Positions 39,454-46,831 of a stretch of 64,000 nucleotides of DNA are shown one piece after another. Position 1 is the first letter of the stretch, and each line of letters starts with the position of its first letter. This DNA is from UBA2387 sp019454665 (lineage in GTDB: Bacteria > Armatimonadota > Fimbriimonadia > Fimbriimonadales > Fimbriimonadaceae): positions 91,972 to 155,971 of the forward strand of contig BTVX01000005.1 of assembly GCA_045862995.1 (NCBI GenBank). The letters run 5' to 3'. The notes beneath the pieces were generated by a model that saw nothing but the letters and a program-made list of their open reading frames with translations, was not told where the DNA came from and did no database searches. The translations under genes and the position numbers were made by a program.

Positions 39454-41277
39454 CTATGACCGGGACTTTGGGAGGCCATGAGCGCCCGGGGGATCGAGCG
39501 CGCACGAGGGCATGCCCCAGATCGCGACGGGCCGATTTCGCAGCGCCTCTTCCCTCCTGTTCAGAAACGCGGCGAACCTGGGATCGTCGAGGCGAAGCGT
39601 GACCCGGGCCTCGGCGGCATCGCCCACCCGACGACCGAAACAGAACCCCAGATGCAGCAGCCGGTCCACCGGGGCGAAGGGGCCTGCTTCCGATGCGGGC
39701 AGCCTCAACTCGACGCCTTGGACTCGGTCGGCGACGAACTGTTCGAGGCGTTGGTCCAGGAAGAAGCTCTCTTTGTCCAGGCCGTGGCTGCGCCCGCGAA
39801 GGCTGGCGAACAGCCTCTGTTGGTCGGGGCGCAACGCGCTGAACTCCAGGGGCACGCGATGCAAAGCTCGAGCGAACTGGGCGTCGTCCAGACTTTCCAT
39901 GAAATCGAGGGCTTCGGCGAGGTCGTGCGGGACGTTCGCGAAGAGCGGCGATGCGATCGGTTCGGTGGGTCGGCGCACGAGACGGACGGCATCGGCGATG
40001 ACCACGCGATCCGAACGCGAGCCTCGCGCGTGGAGCGTCACGGCTCCCGTCCCCGGAGCCAGGGCCACCGAGCCCAGGAAGTTCCACTGGCCGCCGCCGG
40101 CTTGCTGGTTGAACACGCGTCGCTGCACGTCCCAGGGCCGCGAGCCGCGAAGGGTGTAAAGGGCGTCGGTCGCGCGATTGGTGCCCTGGGACCACCAAAC
40201 GTACACGTCGTAGGTTCCTGGCTGGTCCGGCTCCAAGCGCCATGTGGCGGCAGCGGTGCTGGTGGGGCTTGTGGCCGCGTAGCGGTAGTCGTTGCCGTAG
40301 CGCCCAGGAGCGGTCGTTCCGGTGCTCCAAGTTCCCTGCGTGGCGAACCGAGCGTCCGTGTTGTCCACGGCTGCGGCTTGGTCGGAGACGACGAATTGCA
40401 GCGTGACCACCGGTCCGAATCCGTCACGGTCGTCGCGCAGCAGTTGGAACGACTCGCGGTAGGTTCCGGGGGTCTTCGGCGCACGGATCGGGAACCGCGC
40501 TTCGTAGCTCTCGCCGAGCCACACCAGGCGTTCGATGCGCGCGGGGCGGTTCGGGGCGGGCCAATCGGGTGTGGCGAGCGGGCTCACCCGGTCTTGCGGG
40601 TCTTGCGTCCCCAGCGAAACCGAGCCATCGCCCGAAGCGGGCCACGTGTTGAAGCCATCGTTGCGGAAGCGGATGGCCACCTCGCCCCGCTCGCCGGGGA
40701 TCAACGTGGTCGGGGCTTGCACCCATTCGACCTTGGCCGAGCAGCGCACGAGGAACATGTAGCGCTCCCAATCCCAATGGACGCCGGGGTCGTAATGCGA
40801 TTGGTTCGGGACCTCGACATGGCCGATCACCGAGGTGCGCGAGACGGTCATGCCGTACTTGCGGATGAGGTAGCGCGTGAGGTCGGCGGACGACAAGTAC
40901 ATCGGCGTCGTGTACCATCGTGGGTCGTCCACCCAGCCCTCGTGCTCGATCCCTACGGAGCGGCAGTTGTACCACCAGTTGCCGGCGTGCCAGCCGATGT
41001 TCTTCTCCAACACCGACTGGGCGACCTCGCCATCCGCCGAGCGGAGCGTGTAGTGGCAACTGACGCGGGAGGCCGGGTTTGCGAACCAGCTCAACGCGCC
41101 GAGGTAGGAGCCCTGGACCGTGTGAATGACCACGTATTGGATCGGGTAGGAGGTGGGGCGCGAGGAGGAGGTCTGGTTATCGGCGTGGGCCGGGTACCAG
41201 CGGGCGACGCCAGGGTAGTCCTGAGCCGACGCCCAGGCGCAAAGCGTCGCTGCTGCCGCCACGATCCATACCCGCAT
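39454..41277 (-). CDS. Exported N-acetylmuramoyl-L-alanine amidase with Ig-like and golvesin-like domains
   Basis: A 607-residue exported protein, signal peptide RVWIVAAAATLCAWASAQ. Residues about 40-190 are an Amidase_2 domain: YVVIHTVQGSYLGAL (Zn His), SCHYTLRSADGEVAQ, IGWHAGNWWYN and GHVEVPNQSHYDPG (Zn ligands), cutting the amide between muramic acid and the peptide. Then comes an Ig-like domain of the NBR1 kind (GEVAIRFRNDGFNTWPASG), then a golvesin-C-like domain (VDNTDARFATQGTWS to VIADAVRLVRR). The last 130 residues are unfamiliar. Likely acts on its own or foreign peptidoglycan. The start is chosen so that the signal peptide is N-terminal. Confidence 0.88.
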   Translation of the reverse strand: MRVWIVAAAATLCAWASAQDYPGVARWYPAHADNQTSSSRPTSYPIQYVVIHTVQGSYLGALSWFANPASRVSCHYTLRSADGEVAQSVLEKNIGWHAGNWWYNCRSVGIEHEGWVDDPRWYTTPMYLSSADLTRYLIRKYGMTVSRTSVIGHVEVPNQSHYDPGVHWDWERYMFLVRCSAKVEWVQAPTTLIPGERGEVAIRFRNDGFNTWPASGDGSVSLGTQDPQDRVSPLATPDWPAPNRPARIERLVWLGESYEARFPIRAPKTPGTYRESFQLLRDDRDGFGPVVTLQFVVSDQAAAVDNTDARFATQGTWSTGTTAPGRYGNDYRYAATSPTSTAAATWRLEPDQPGTYDVYVWWSQGTNRATDALYTLRGSRPWDVQRRVFNQQAGGGQWNFLGSVALAPGTGAVTLHARGSRSDRVVIADAVRLVRRPTEPIASPLFANVPHDLAEALDFMESLDDAQFARALHRVPLEFSALRPDQQRLFASLRGRSHGLDKESFFLDQRLEQFVADRVQGVELRLPASEAGPFAPVDRLLHLGFCFGRRVGDAAEARVTLRLDDPRFAAFLNRREEALRNRPVAIWGMPSCALDPPGAHGLPKSRS

Positions 41278-41361
41278 GGCCTTTGTCTGTAGGACTTCGA
41301 CTTGCGATGGGATGTTCGGATCGGCCGCTCTTCGAGCTAGTGGCCCGAACCGGCGCAAGGT

Positions 41362-42423
41362 TCAGGATGCGCGCATCGAGGTGGCCACCATCGTGCCATC
41401 GCGGTCGAAGACTAGCATGCGCCGCAACCCGACGCCCAGAATGCGGGCCGGATTGCGGCTGCACATGGCGACCGTGACCTCGGGGCCGAAGTCGGTCAGC
41501 AAGTTCTGGAAGGCATCGGCCAGGGTGATGCAAGAACCCGCCAGAGCACCGTTGGACTGAAGCCTGACGTCTCCCTTGCCGACTACGCACGGGTGTCCCC
41601 ACATGTCGAGCGTGGTGCCTTCGGACAATCCCGTCGCCTTTGTGCTGTCGCTGACCGCGATCAGGTTCGAAAGCGGTTTCGTCTGCAAGAGCAGCCTCGC
41701 CGCCGGAGTCGAAACGTGGAGCCGATCGTAAATCAGCTCGGTGTGGACCCGGTCGTCCACCAGTGCCGATCCGAGCATCCCTGCCTCGCGATGGTGCAAC
41801 CCGCGCATGGCGTTGAACGTGTGGGTGGCGTGCCGGGCACCTGCGGCGACGGCGGCCGAAGCCTCCTGGAATGTCGCGTTCGTGTGTCCCATGCTGACGA
41901 TCACGCCGGACCGCGACAACTTCTCGACCCATGGGAGCGCCCCCCGATTCTCTGGCGCCAACGTGATCAGCCTTAGGCGAGGGTCCTCCAAAACCTGATT
42001 CCACTCCCACGCCGCGCCGGTCAAAGGCCATTGGTCCACGATCCACTCGGGTGGCTGCGCACCAGGGAACACCTTGCTGATGAACGGGCCCTCCAGATGA
42101 AAGCCACGGATCATCGGCAGGCTCGGCAACGCCTCTAATGCGCGAAGCACGTCCGCGCTCGACGCCGTGACCGTGGTGGGCAGCCACACTTCGTATCCCA
42201 GTTCCCACAGGCGGTGGTTGAGCTCGAGCATCGCCTCGGAACTCGCGCTCATGAAGTCGCTGCCGAACGCCCCGTGGATGTGAACGTCCACAAACCCAGT
42301 GGACGCCACGTGCCGCGCGGGGCCGTCTGTCCGCGAGACGAACTCCCAATGGTCGGGCTCCACCCGCATGGAGTAGACCCCGAATCCTTCCGGGCCCCAA
42401 GCTTCGGCGACGATGAGACTCAT
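41362..42423 (-). CDS. nagA: N-acetylglucosamine-6-phosphate deacetylase
   Basis: A 353-residue amidohydrolase that deacetylates GlcNAc-6-phosphate in amino-sugar recycling. Metal and substrate motifs: FVDVHIHGAFGSDFM, GFHLEGPFISK (metal Glu), VSMGHTNATF, HTFNAMRGLHHREAG and AVSDSTKATG (catalytic Asp). It is a little shorter than the usual 380 because the N-terminal strand domain is trimmed. It neighbours the peptidoglycan amidase, which fits a role in cell-wall turnover. Start ATG 42423; an in-frame ATG at 42486 would add an uncharacteristic extension. No strong Shine-Dalgarno. Confidence 0.93.
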   Translation of the reverse strand: MSLIVAEAWGPEGFGVYSMRVEPDHWEFVSRTDGPARHVASTGFVDVHIHGAFGSDFMSASSEAMLELNHRLWELGYEVWLPTTVTASSADVLRALEALPSLPMIRGFHLEGPFISKVFPGAQPPEWIVDQWPLTGAAWEWNQVLEDPRLRLITLAPENRGALPWVEKLSRSGVIVSMGHTNATFQEASAAVAAGARHATHTFNAMRGLHHREAGMLGSALVDDRVHTELIYDRLHVSTPAARLLLQTKPLSNLIAVSDSTKATGLSEGTTLDMWGHPCVVGKGDVRLQSNGALAGSCITLADAFQNLLTDFGPEVTVAMCSRNPARILGVGLRRMLVFDRDGTMVATSMRAS

Positions 42424-42509
42424 CACCGCAAGGCATACCCCATTGCGGACCAACCGGCAATTCCTCCAGATGTCCTGATCCTGCAAGTCCTCCGATATTG
42501 CTACTGGTG

Positions 42510-43832
42510 ATGGCGCGAATCAAAACCCTGACCAGTGTAAGCGGCCTCCTTCTGGCCGGGGCGTTGTCGGGCCAATCCCTCGATCCCTATTTCAGCGGCC
42601 AGTACACGCTGGCCAACCTTGGCGGCGTTCCTGGCACACCGGGCAGCCTGTCAGGCCTCGTTTTCGACCCTCAGAACCCCGACTTCCTTTTCGTGGGCGT
42701 CAATTCCAACCTGCCCGAAGGTGCCCTGCACCGCATTCAGGTGGCCCGCGATGCCTCGGGGCGGATCGTCGGTTTCCTCGGGCGCTCGGTGCAGCGCAGC
42801 ATCGCCCCCCAGATTGACGGCGGCCTGTGCGTCGCCCCCAACGGCGTCCTGTTCTACGCGTGCTACCCCACCAACGAGATCGGCCAGATCACGCCCCAGA
42901 GCGTCGGTCCGCTGAAGACGTCGCGACTCGGCGCAGTGGGCATTGACGACTCCATCGGCGCGATTCGATTCGTTCCGCCCGGATTCCCCGGCGCAGGGCG
43001 CATGAAGCTGGTTTCCTACACCTCGGGTCAGTGGTACGACGTTCAAACCCGGTTGGATGGGACGAACGCGGGCACCTGGGACTTCGTCGGTTCGACGGAG
43101 GTCTCCGCCTCGACCATCCCGGGTGGCGCAGGCAGCTTCTTCTACGTGGACCGTGCGCTTCCAAGGTTCGATCGGCCAAGCATCCTGATGTCCGAGTTCG
43201 ACTTTCGCAGCGTTTCGGCGTTCGAGGTCAACGCCGAGGGCGACCCCATCGTCTCCACGCGCAGGCCGTTCCTTCGCGACTTCCTGGGCGTTCAGGGTGG
43301 CACGGTTGACCCCGTGACGGGCGACTTCGTGTTCTCCTCGATGATTACCAACCAGATCCTGCTGGTGTCCAGGCCCACGTCCTCCATCCGCCTGAGCGGC
43401 ACCGTCACGCTGCAGGACTACCAACGCGACCCGAAAGACAACATCGTTTCGGTGCAGTTCCGTCGCGTCTCGGATGGCGCGTTGTTCGAGACGCAATCGG
43501 TTCGCTTGCTGCAAGGCGGGGCGCTGCAGGTGGCCACCGGGCTGCTAGGCGACTTCGATGTGCGGGTCAAGGCTTCGCGATGGCTCTCCAAGACCGTCCG
43601 CGTGCGCCTGACTTCGGGCACCTCGATCGGCCATGCGTTCGACCTGTTGAACGGCGACGTGAACGGCGACAACACCGTGAACACCGCCGACTTCCTCAAG
43701 GTCCGTGCCGCGTTCGGCAGCAGGGCGGGCGACGGCAACTGGAACGCAAGCGCCGACCTCAACGGCGACGGCACCGTCGGCGTTCAGGACTTCCTGATCG
43801 TCCGCAAGAACTTCGGTCGCTCGGGAAGCTAA
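42510..43832 (+). CDS. Secreted protein with dockerin-like C-terminus
   Basis: A 440-residue exported protein, signal peptide RIKTLTSVSGLLLAGALSGQ. The middle (about 25-300) looks like a six-bladed propeller: GLVFDPQNPDFLFVGVNS, GGLCVAPNGVLFYACYP, GGTVDPVTGDFVFSSMI. A short beta domain (IRLSGTVTLQDYQRDP) follows, then two calcium loops, NGDVNGDNTVNTADFLKVR and ADLNGDGTVGVQDFLIVRK, as in the protein at 35801-37345. An upstream TTG (42498) is in frame, but ATG 42510 gives the better signal peptide. The 3' end overlaps the convergent metallophosphoesterase by 4 bp. Function unknown. Confidence 0.85.
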   Translation: MARIKTLTSVSGLLLAGALSGQSLDPYFSGQYTLANLGGVPGTPGSLSGLVFDPQNPDFLFVGVNSNLPEGALHRIQVARDASGRIVGFLGRSVQRSIAPQIDGGLCVAPNGVLFYACYPTNEIGQITPQSVGPLKTSRLGAVGIDDSIGAIRFVPPGFPGAGRMKLVSYTSGQWYDVQTRLDGTNAGTWDFVGSTEVSASTIPGGAGSFFYVDRALPRFDRPSILMSEFDFRSVSAFEVNAEGDPIVSTRRPFLRDFLGVQGGTVDPVTGDFVFSSMITNQILLVSRPTSSIRLSGTVTLQDYQRDPKDNIVSVQFRRVSDGALFETQSVRLLQGGALQVATGLLGDFDVRVKASRWLSKTVRVRLTSGTSIGHAFDLLNGDVNGDNTVNTADFLKVRAAFGSRAGDGNWNASADLNGDGTVGVQDFLIVRKNFGRSGS

Positions 43833-45451
43833 GGCACGACCCGGATGCCGCGCGTCGCCAAGTACACCTGCCCAAACATGTCTGTGGTCCTGATGTGGAC
43901 CGGCTGCACTCCCGTGCCCGAGAACGCGGGGAGCTTGGCTCGCCAGACGTGGGGTGAGTCAATCGCGCCTGGCAAGGGCCGGAACGGGGTCGTCAGCGCT
44001 CTGTCCTTCTCGACCATCGCCTCGTAGGCGGGGTCCTTCATGGGCGTGCGCGTCATCTCGATCCACTGGCCCTTCTCTCCAAAACGCATTTCGACCTTCG
44101 ACTTCTCGGAGCCGCCGAACACGTTGACCAGCACGTCGGTCTTGGCCACGTCCACCGACTTCACTTCGTCGGGGAGATAGATGTTCATCTGGTGAGCGGC
44201 GGGCTTGCCAGCGGCGCGGAACTCGATCGAGTATTGATTGCCGTCGAACGTGAAGATCGAATAGCCCCTCGGCGCGCCGTCGCGCATCGTGCTGTGGGGG
44301 ATGCCGTAGTTGTCCGGCGAGCCCTGCCACCAACTGCCGCACGTGGTCACGTTCACCAAGTGATGGTGCGGCTTCTTGCCCTTGTGGCCGTGCTCCTCGC
44401 CGAGGAAGTGGTGCTGTTGGAAGTGCGTGTGGGCCGCCACGGACAGCGTGTACGGACGCTGGGAGAGAAGTTCGAGAATCTCCTTCTTCTCCTCGGTGTC
44501 CATCAGGGGGATGTGCATGGTGAGCACGACCAGCTTGTCCCGAGGCACCAGTGCCAGGTCCCTTTTGAGCCACTCGAGTTGGCGCACGCCGATCGAGCCC
44601 TTGTAGCGGCCGCGCCCGTCCGATTGGGTCGTGCCGTGCATCCACCACACGTTGTCGAGGGCGACGAAGTGCGTCTTGCCGTACTCGAACGAGTAGTAGT
44701 TCGGGCCGTAGAACCGGTGGAACGTCTCGTCCGACTCGTGGTCGTGGACGGCGTCGTAGTTGATGTCGTGGTTGCCGAGCACGTTGTACCAAGGGATGCC
44801 GATGAGGGCGATCGCCTCGTTGTGCTGCTGGAAGATCGAGAGGTCGTCGAACAGGATGTCCCCCAGCGTCACGCCGAAGGCCGCGTCCGAGCCGCGCAGC
44901 GGTTCGATGATCGTCCGCGTCAGGTAGTCGATCTCGCGAAGGTTGCGCGACTGCGTGTCGCCGAAGAACAGCGCCTGGAACTTCTCGGGCTCTTTGGTCT
45001 TGTACAAGGCGAAGTCGATGCTCTTGGGCAACGGCCCGGTGGGCTCCAATCCGCCGAAGCGCGTCTTGGGCGAGCCGTTCGGTTTGTGGACGTAGTAGAA
45101 GTTGGGCAACTGCTGCTCGTCCACCGGGGTCATGTATCCGGCGGGCTTCACCACGAAGAAGATGGTGTCGTCGTCGCAGGGCAGCCGCCAGCGGCCCTGC
45201 GAGTCGGTGGTGTCGAAGACCCGCTGGTTGGAGACGCGCACGCCGGCGATCCCTCGTTCGCCCGGATCGCGCCGCCCGTTTCTGTTTCGATCCTCGAAGA
45301 CGACGCCCTCGGCCATCGGGGCGCCCTGGGCAAGCGAGAGGTACGGCGACTCCGTCCGCCCGAGCGCTTTGGGGTCTCGGTTCCACGGTGAGGCGACCAA
45401 AGCGCTGGCGACGACGGCGGCCAACGATGCGAGAATCCACTTCGCGCTCAT
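43829..45451 (-). CDS. Exported calcineurin-like metallophosphoesterase, three-domain type
   Basis: A 540-residue exported protein (signal MSAKWILASLAAVVASALVA). N-terminal Ig-like domain: VVFEDRNRNGRRDPGERGIAGVRVSN with a Cna-B-like turn (MetallophosN). The central phosphoesterase has FFGDTQSR, VTLGDILFDD, NVLGNHDIN, TMHIPLMD and AAHTHFQQH, giving all the metal ligands. A C-terminal beta domain (about 410-540) matches the MetallophosC type. The substrate is an extracytoplasmic phosphate ester. The start follows TATGGT by 8 nt and GGAG by 4, so both modes of initiation are possible; the upstream ATG at 45493 is less likely. Confidence 0.9.
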   Translation of the reverse strand: MSAKWILASLAAVVASALVASPWNRDPKALGRTESPYLSLAQGAPMAEGVVFEDRNRNGRRDPGERGIAGVRVSNQRVFDTTDSQGRWRLPCDDDTIFFVVKPAGYMTPVDEQQLPNFYYVHKPNGSPKTRFGGLEPTGPLPKSIDFALYKTKEPEKFQALFFGDTQSRNLREIDYLTRTIIEPLRGSDAAFGVTLGDILFDDLSIFQQHNEAIALIGIPWYNVLGNHDINYDAVHDHESDETFHRFYGPNYYSFEYGKTHFVALDNVWWMHGTTQSDGRGRYKGSIGVRQLEWLKRDLALVPRDKLVVLTMHIPLMDTEEKKEILELLSQRPYTLSVAAHTHFQQHHFLGEEHGHKGKKPHHHLVNVTTCGSWWQGSPDNYGIPHSTMRDGAPRGYSIFTFDGNQYSIEFRAAGKPAAHQMNIYLPDEVKSVDVAKTDVLVNVFGGSEKSKVEMRFGEKGQWIEMTRTPMKDPAYEAMVEKDRALTTPFRPLPGAIDSPHVWRAKLPAFSGTGVQPVHIRTTDMFGQVYLATRGIRVVP

Positions 45452-45459
45452 GATCTCCG

Positions 45460-45465
45460 ACCATA
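45460..45465 (-). promoter_or_regulatory. -10 box TATGGT of metallophosphoesterase gene
   Basis: TATGGT on the minus strand, 8 nt including GGAG, then ATG at 45451. Between this gene and the next, an inverted repeat CCTCCTT/AAGGAGG at about 45550-45568 spans the stop codon of the cytidylyltransferase gene and may be its terminator. Confidence 0.45.
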
Positions 45466-45553
45466 CCCCCAAGCGCTGGGACGTGGTTTCCATCTGGCGG
45501 CCACCTCCAGGGGAGGGTATCCCCCGGCCCGACCTCAGCCCCCAGAACCTCCT

Positions 45554-46285
45554 TTAGAAGGAGGCCAACGACGGCAGCAGCGAAGGGTCGCGAGCGACGA
45601 GCGTCTCGGCCTCGCGCCAATCCTCTTCCCGGTTCACATCGAACCCTTCCAGACCCTGGGTGAAGAACGGCAGGACGTCGTGCCCCGCGATGGTGCCGGT
45701 CTGCTCGACCACGCGCGTCCAAGCGATTTCCAGGCTCGCGTTCTGCACATAGACCTTGGGCAACGCCTGGTATTGGCTGCTGTGCCACGGCTGGCCTTCG
45801 GGCTGGAGGGGCAAGAGCGGGGTCATCCGGTCGCCTCGGACCACCCACATCTTGCCGGGGTGCTGCTTGCACAGTTCCACGGCGCGCAGCGAATCGGCTT
45901 CGGGATGGCGCTCGAAGACGCTGTACGCCCGCCGAATGGTCTCAGGCTTGCGAAACGGGCTGGTCGGGCGCAGAATGCTGAACGTGACGTAGCGCCTTCC
46001 CTGCTCGGCGAGCTTGCGCAGCGCTTCGGCGACCCACTCGATGTCGGGAGACAGGTCGCCCGCAATCGCCTCGTTCCGCAGGAAGGGTACTTCGGCCCCG
46101 TAGCGGCGTGCGATGTCGGCGTACTCCTCGGAGTCGGTCGAAACGACCACCGACTCGAAACACCCCGAGCCGAGCGCAGCCGCGATCGAATAGGCAATGA
46201 CGGGGTGTCCGGCCAGCGGGCGGATGTTCTTGCCGGGCACGCGCTTCGAGCCGGAACGAGCGGGGATCAGGGCGATGTTCGCCAC
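45554..46285 (-). CDS. Acylneuraminate-type cytidylyltransferase family protein
   Basis: A 243-residue nucleotidyltransferase that activates an acidic sugar with CTP. The N-terminus IALIPARSGSKRVPGKNIRP is the diagnostic CTP-binding loop; AYSIAAALGSGCFESVVVST, DSEEYADIARRYGAEVPF and LRPTSPFRKPETI follow, as in NeuA/CMP-KdsB-like enzymes. The substrate may be a nonulosonic acid for surface glycans. Starting at GTG 46285 makes the protein begin (M)ANIALIPAR, exactly as homologues do, and puts CACAAT 6 nt upstream; the ATG at 46303 adds six residues. No other sugar-acid gene is nearby. Confidence 0.9.
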   Translation of the reverse strand: MANIALIPARSGSKRVPGKNIRPLAGHPVIAYSIAAALGSGCFESVVVSTDSEEYADIARRYGAEVPFLRNEAIAGDLSPDIEWVAEALRKLAEQGRRYVTFSILRPTSPFRKPETIRRAYSVFERHPEADSLRAVELCKQHPGKMWVVRGDRMTPLLPLQPEGQPWHSSQYQALPKVYVQNASLEIAWTRVVEQTGTIAGHDVLPFFTQGLEGFDVNREEDWREAETLVARDPSLLPSLASF

Positions 46286-46291
46286 AAGCGG

Positions 46292-46297
46292 ATTGTG
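46292..46297 (-). promoter_or_regulatory. -10-like CACAAT before cytidylyltransferase GTG
   Basis: CACAAT on the minus strand (46297-46292), 6 nt, then GTG at 46285. The box is weaker than TANNNT, but placement is identical. The divergent ABM gene has TACAAT, TATGGT and TAGATT hexamers in 46434-46451 before its GTG. Confidence 0.4.
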
Positions 46298-46455
46298 ACG
46301 CATGACGGTAAGCTGGGTTTCGGGCCGGCCACCCCTTGACGACGAGTAAGTGTAGGCGTCGAGGAAGTAGCGGTCGGGCGGTCGCCACCCTGCCCTTCCA
46401 GCAACCGGCCCACGAACCCCTTGACTCAATCTCTACAATATGGTATAGATTGTAC

Positions 46456-46797
46456 GTGGCCCCATCTTCCCCCACCGGTTTCGTCGCCATCAACACGATC
46501 CACTGCCGCGAGGAGTACCTGGAGCGGTTTGAGACCCTGTTCCAATCGCGGGCAAGGGCCATCGACCGCAGGCCCGGCTTCCGCAGCATGGAAGTCCTGA
46601 AGCCCGCCGCCGAGGGCCAGCCCTACTTGGTCGTGAGCCACTGGGACGACGAGGCGTCGTTTCGCGCCTGGGTGGGCTCGGAGGAGTTTCTCGAGGGCCA
46701 CAAGCGGGCGTTTGAGGACTTGCGGATCGCCAAGGAGCAAGGCGTCGAACCCCCGATGACGTCCCAGATGGCCACCTACCACGTCCTCACGCGTTGA
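46456..46797 (+). CDS. ABM-domain (antibiotic biosynthesis monooxygenase-like) protein
   Basis: A 113-residue dimeric alpha/beta-barrel protein of the ABM superfamily, similar to heme-degrading monooxygenases of the IsdG/HmoB kind: FVAINTIHCREEYLERFETL, RPGFRSMEVLKPA, YLVVSHWDDEASFRAWVGS, and the helix with HKRAFEDLR. Whether it degrades heme is not shown by the sequence. Start is GTG 46456 in an A/T-rich stretch with several -10-like hexamers. The stop lies 34 bp before ppc, same strand. Confidence 0.83.
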   Translation: MAPSSPTGFVAINTIHCREEYLERFETLFQSRARAIDRRPGFRSMEVLKPAAEGQPYLVVSHWDDEASFRAWVGSEEFLEGHKRAFEDLRIAKEQGVEPPMTSQMATYHVLTR

Positions 46798-46831
46798 GCC
46801 CCTGCAAACGCCAGAGCGGGTAAAAGGTGGC

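Noticed and set aside
42424..42486. N-terminal extension of NagA to 42486
   Set aside because: The added residues (MQDQDIWRNCRLV) do not resemble the family and the fold starts at SLIVAEAWG.
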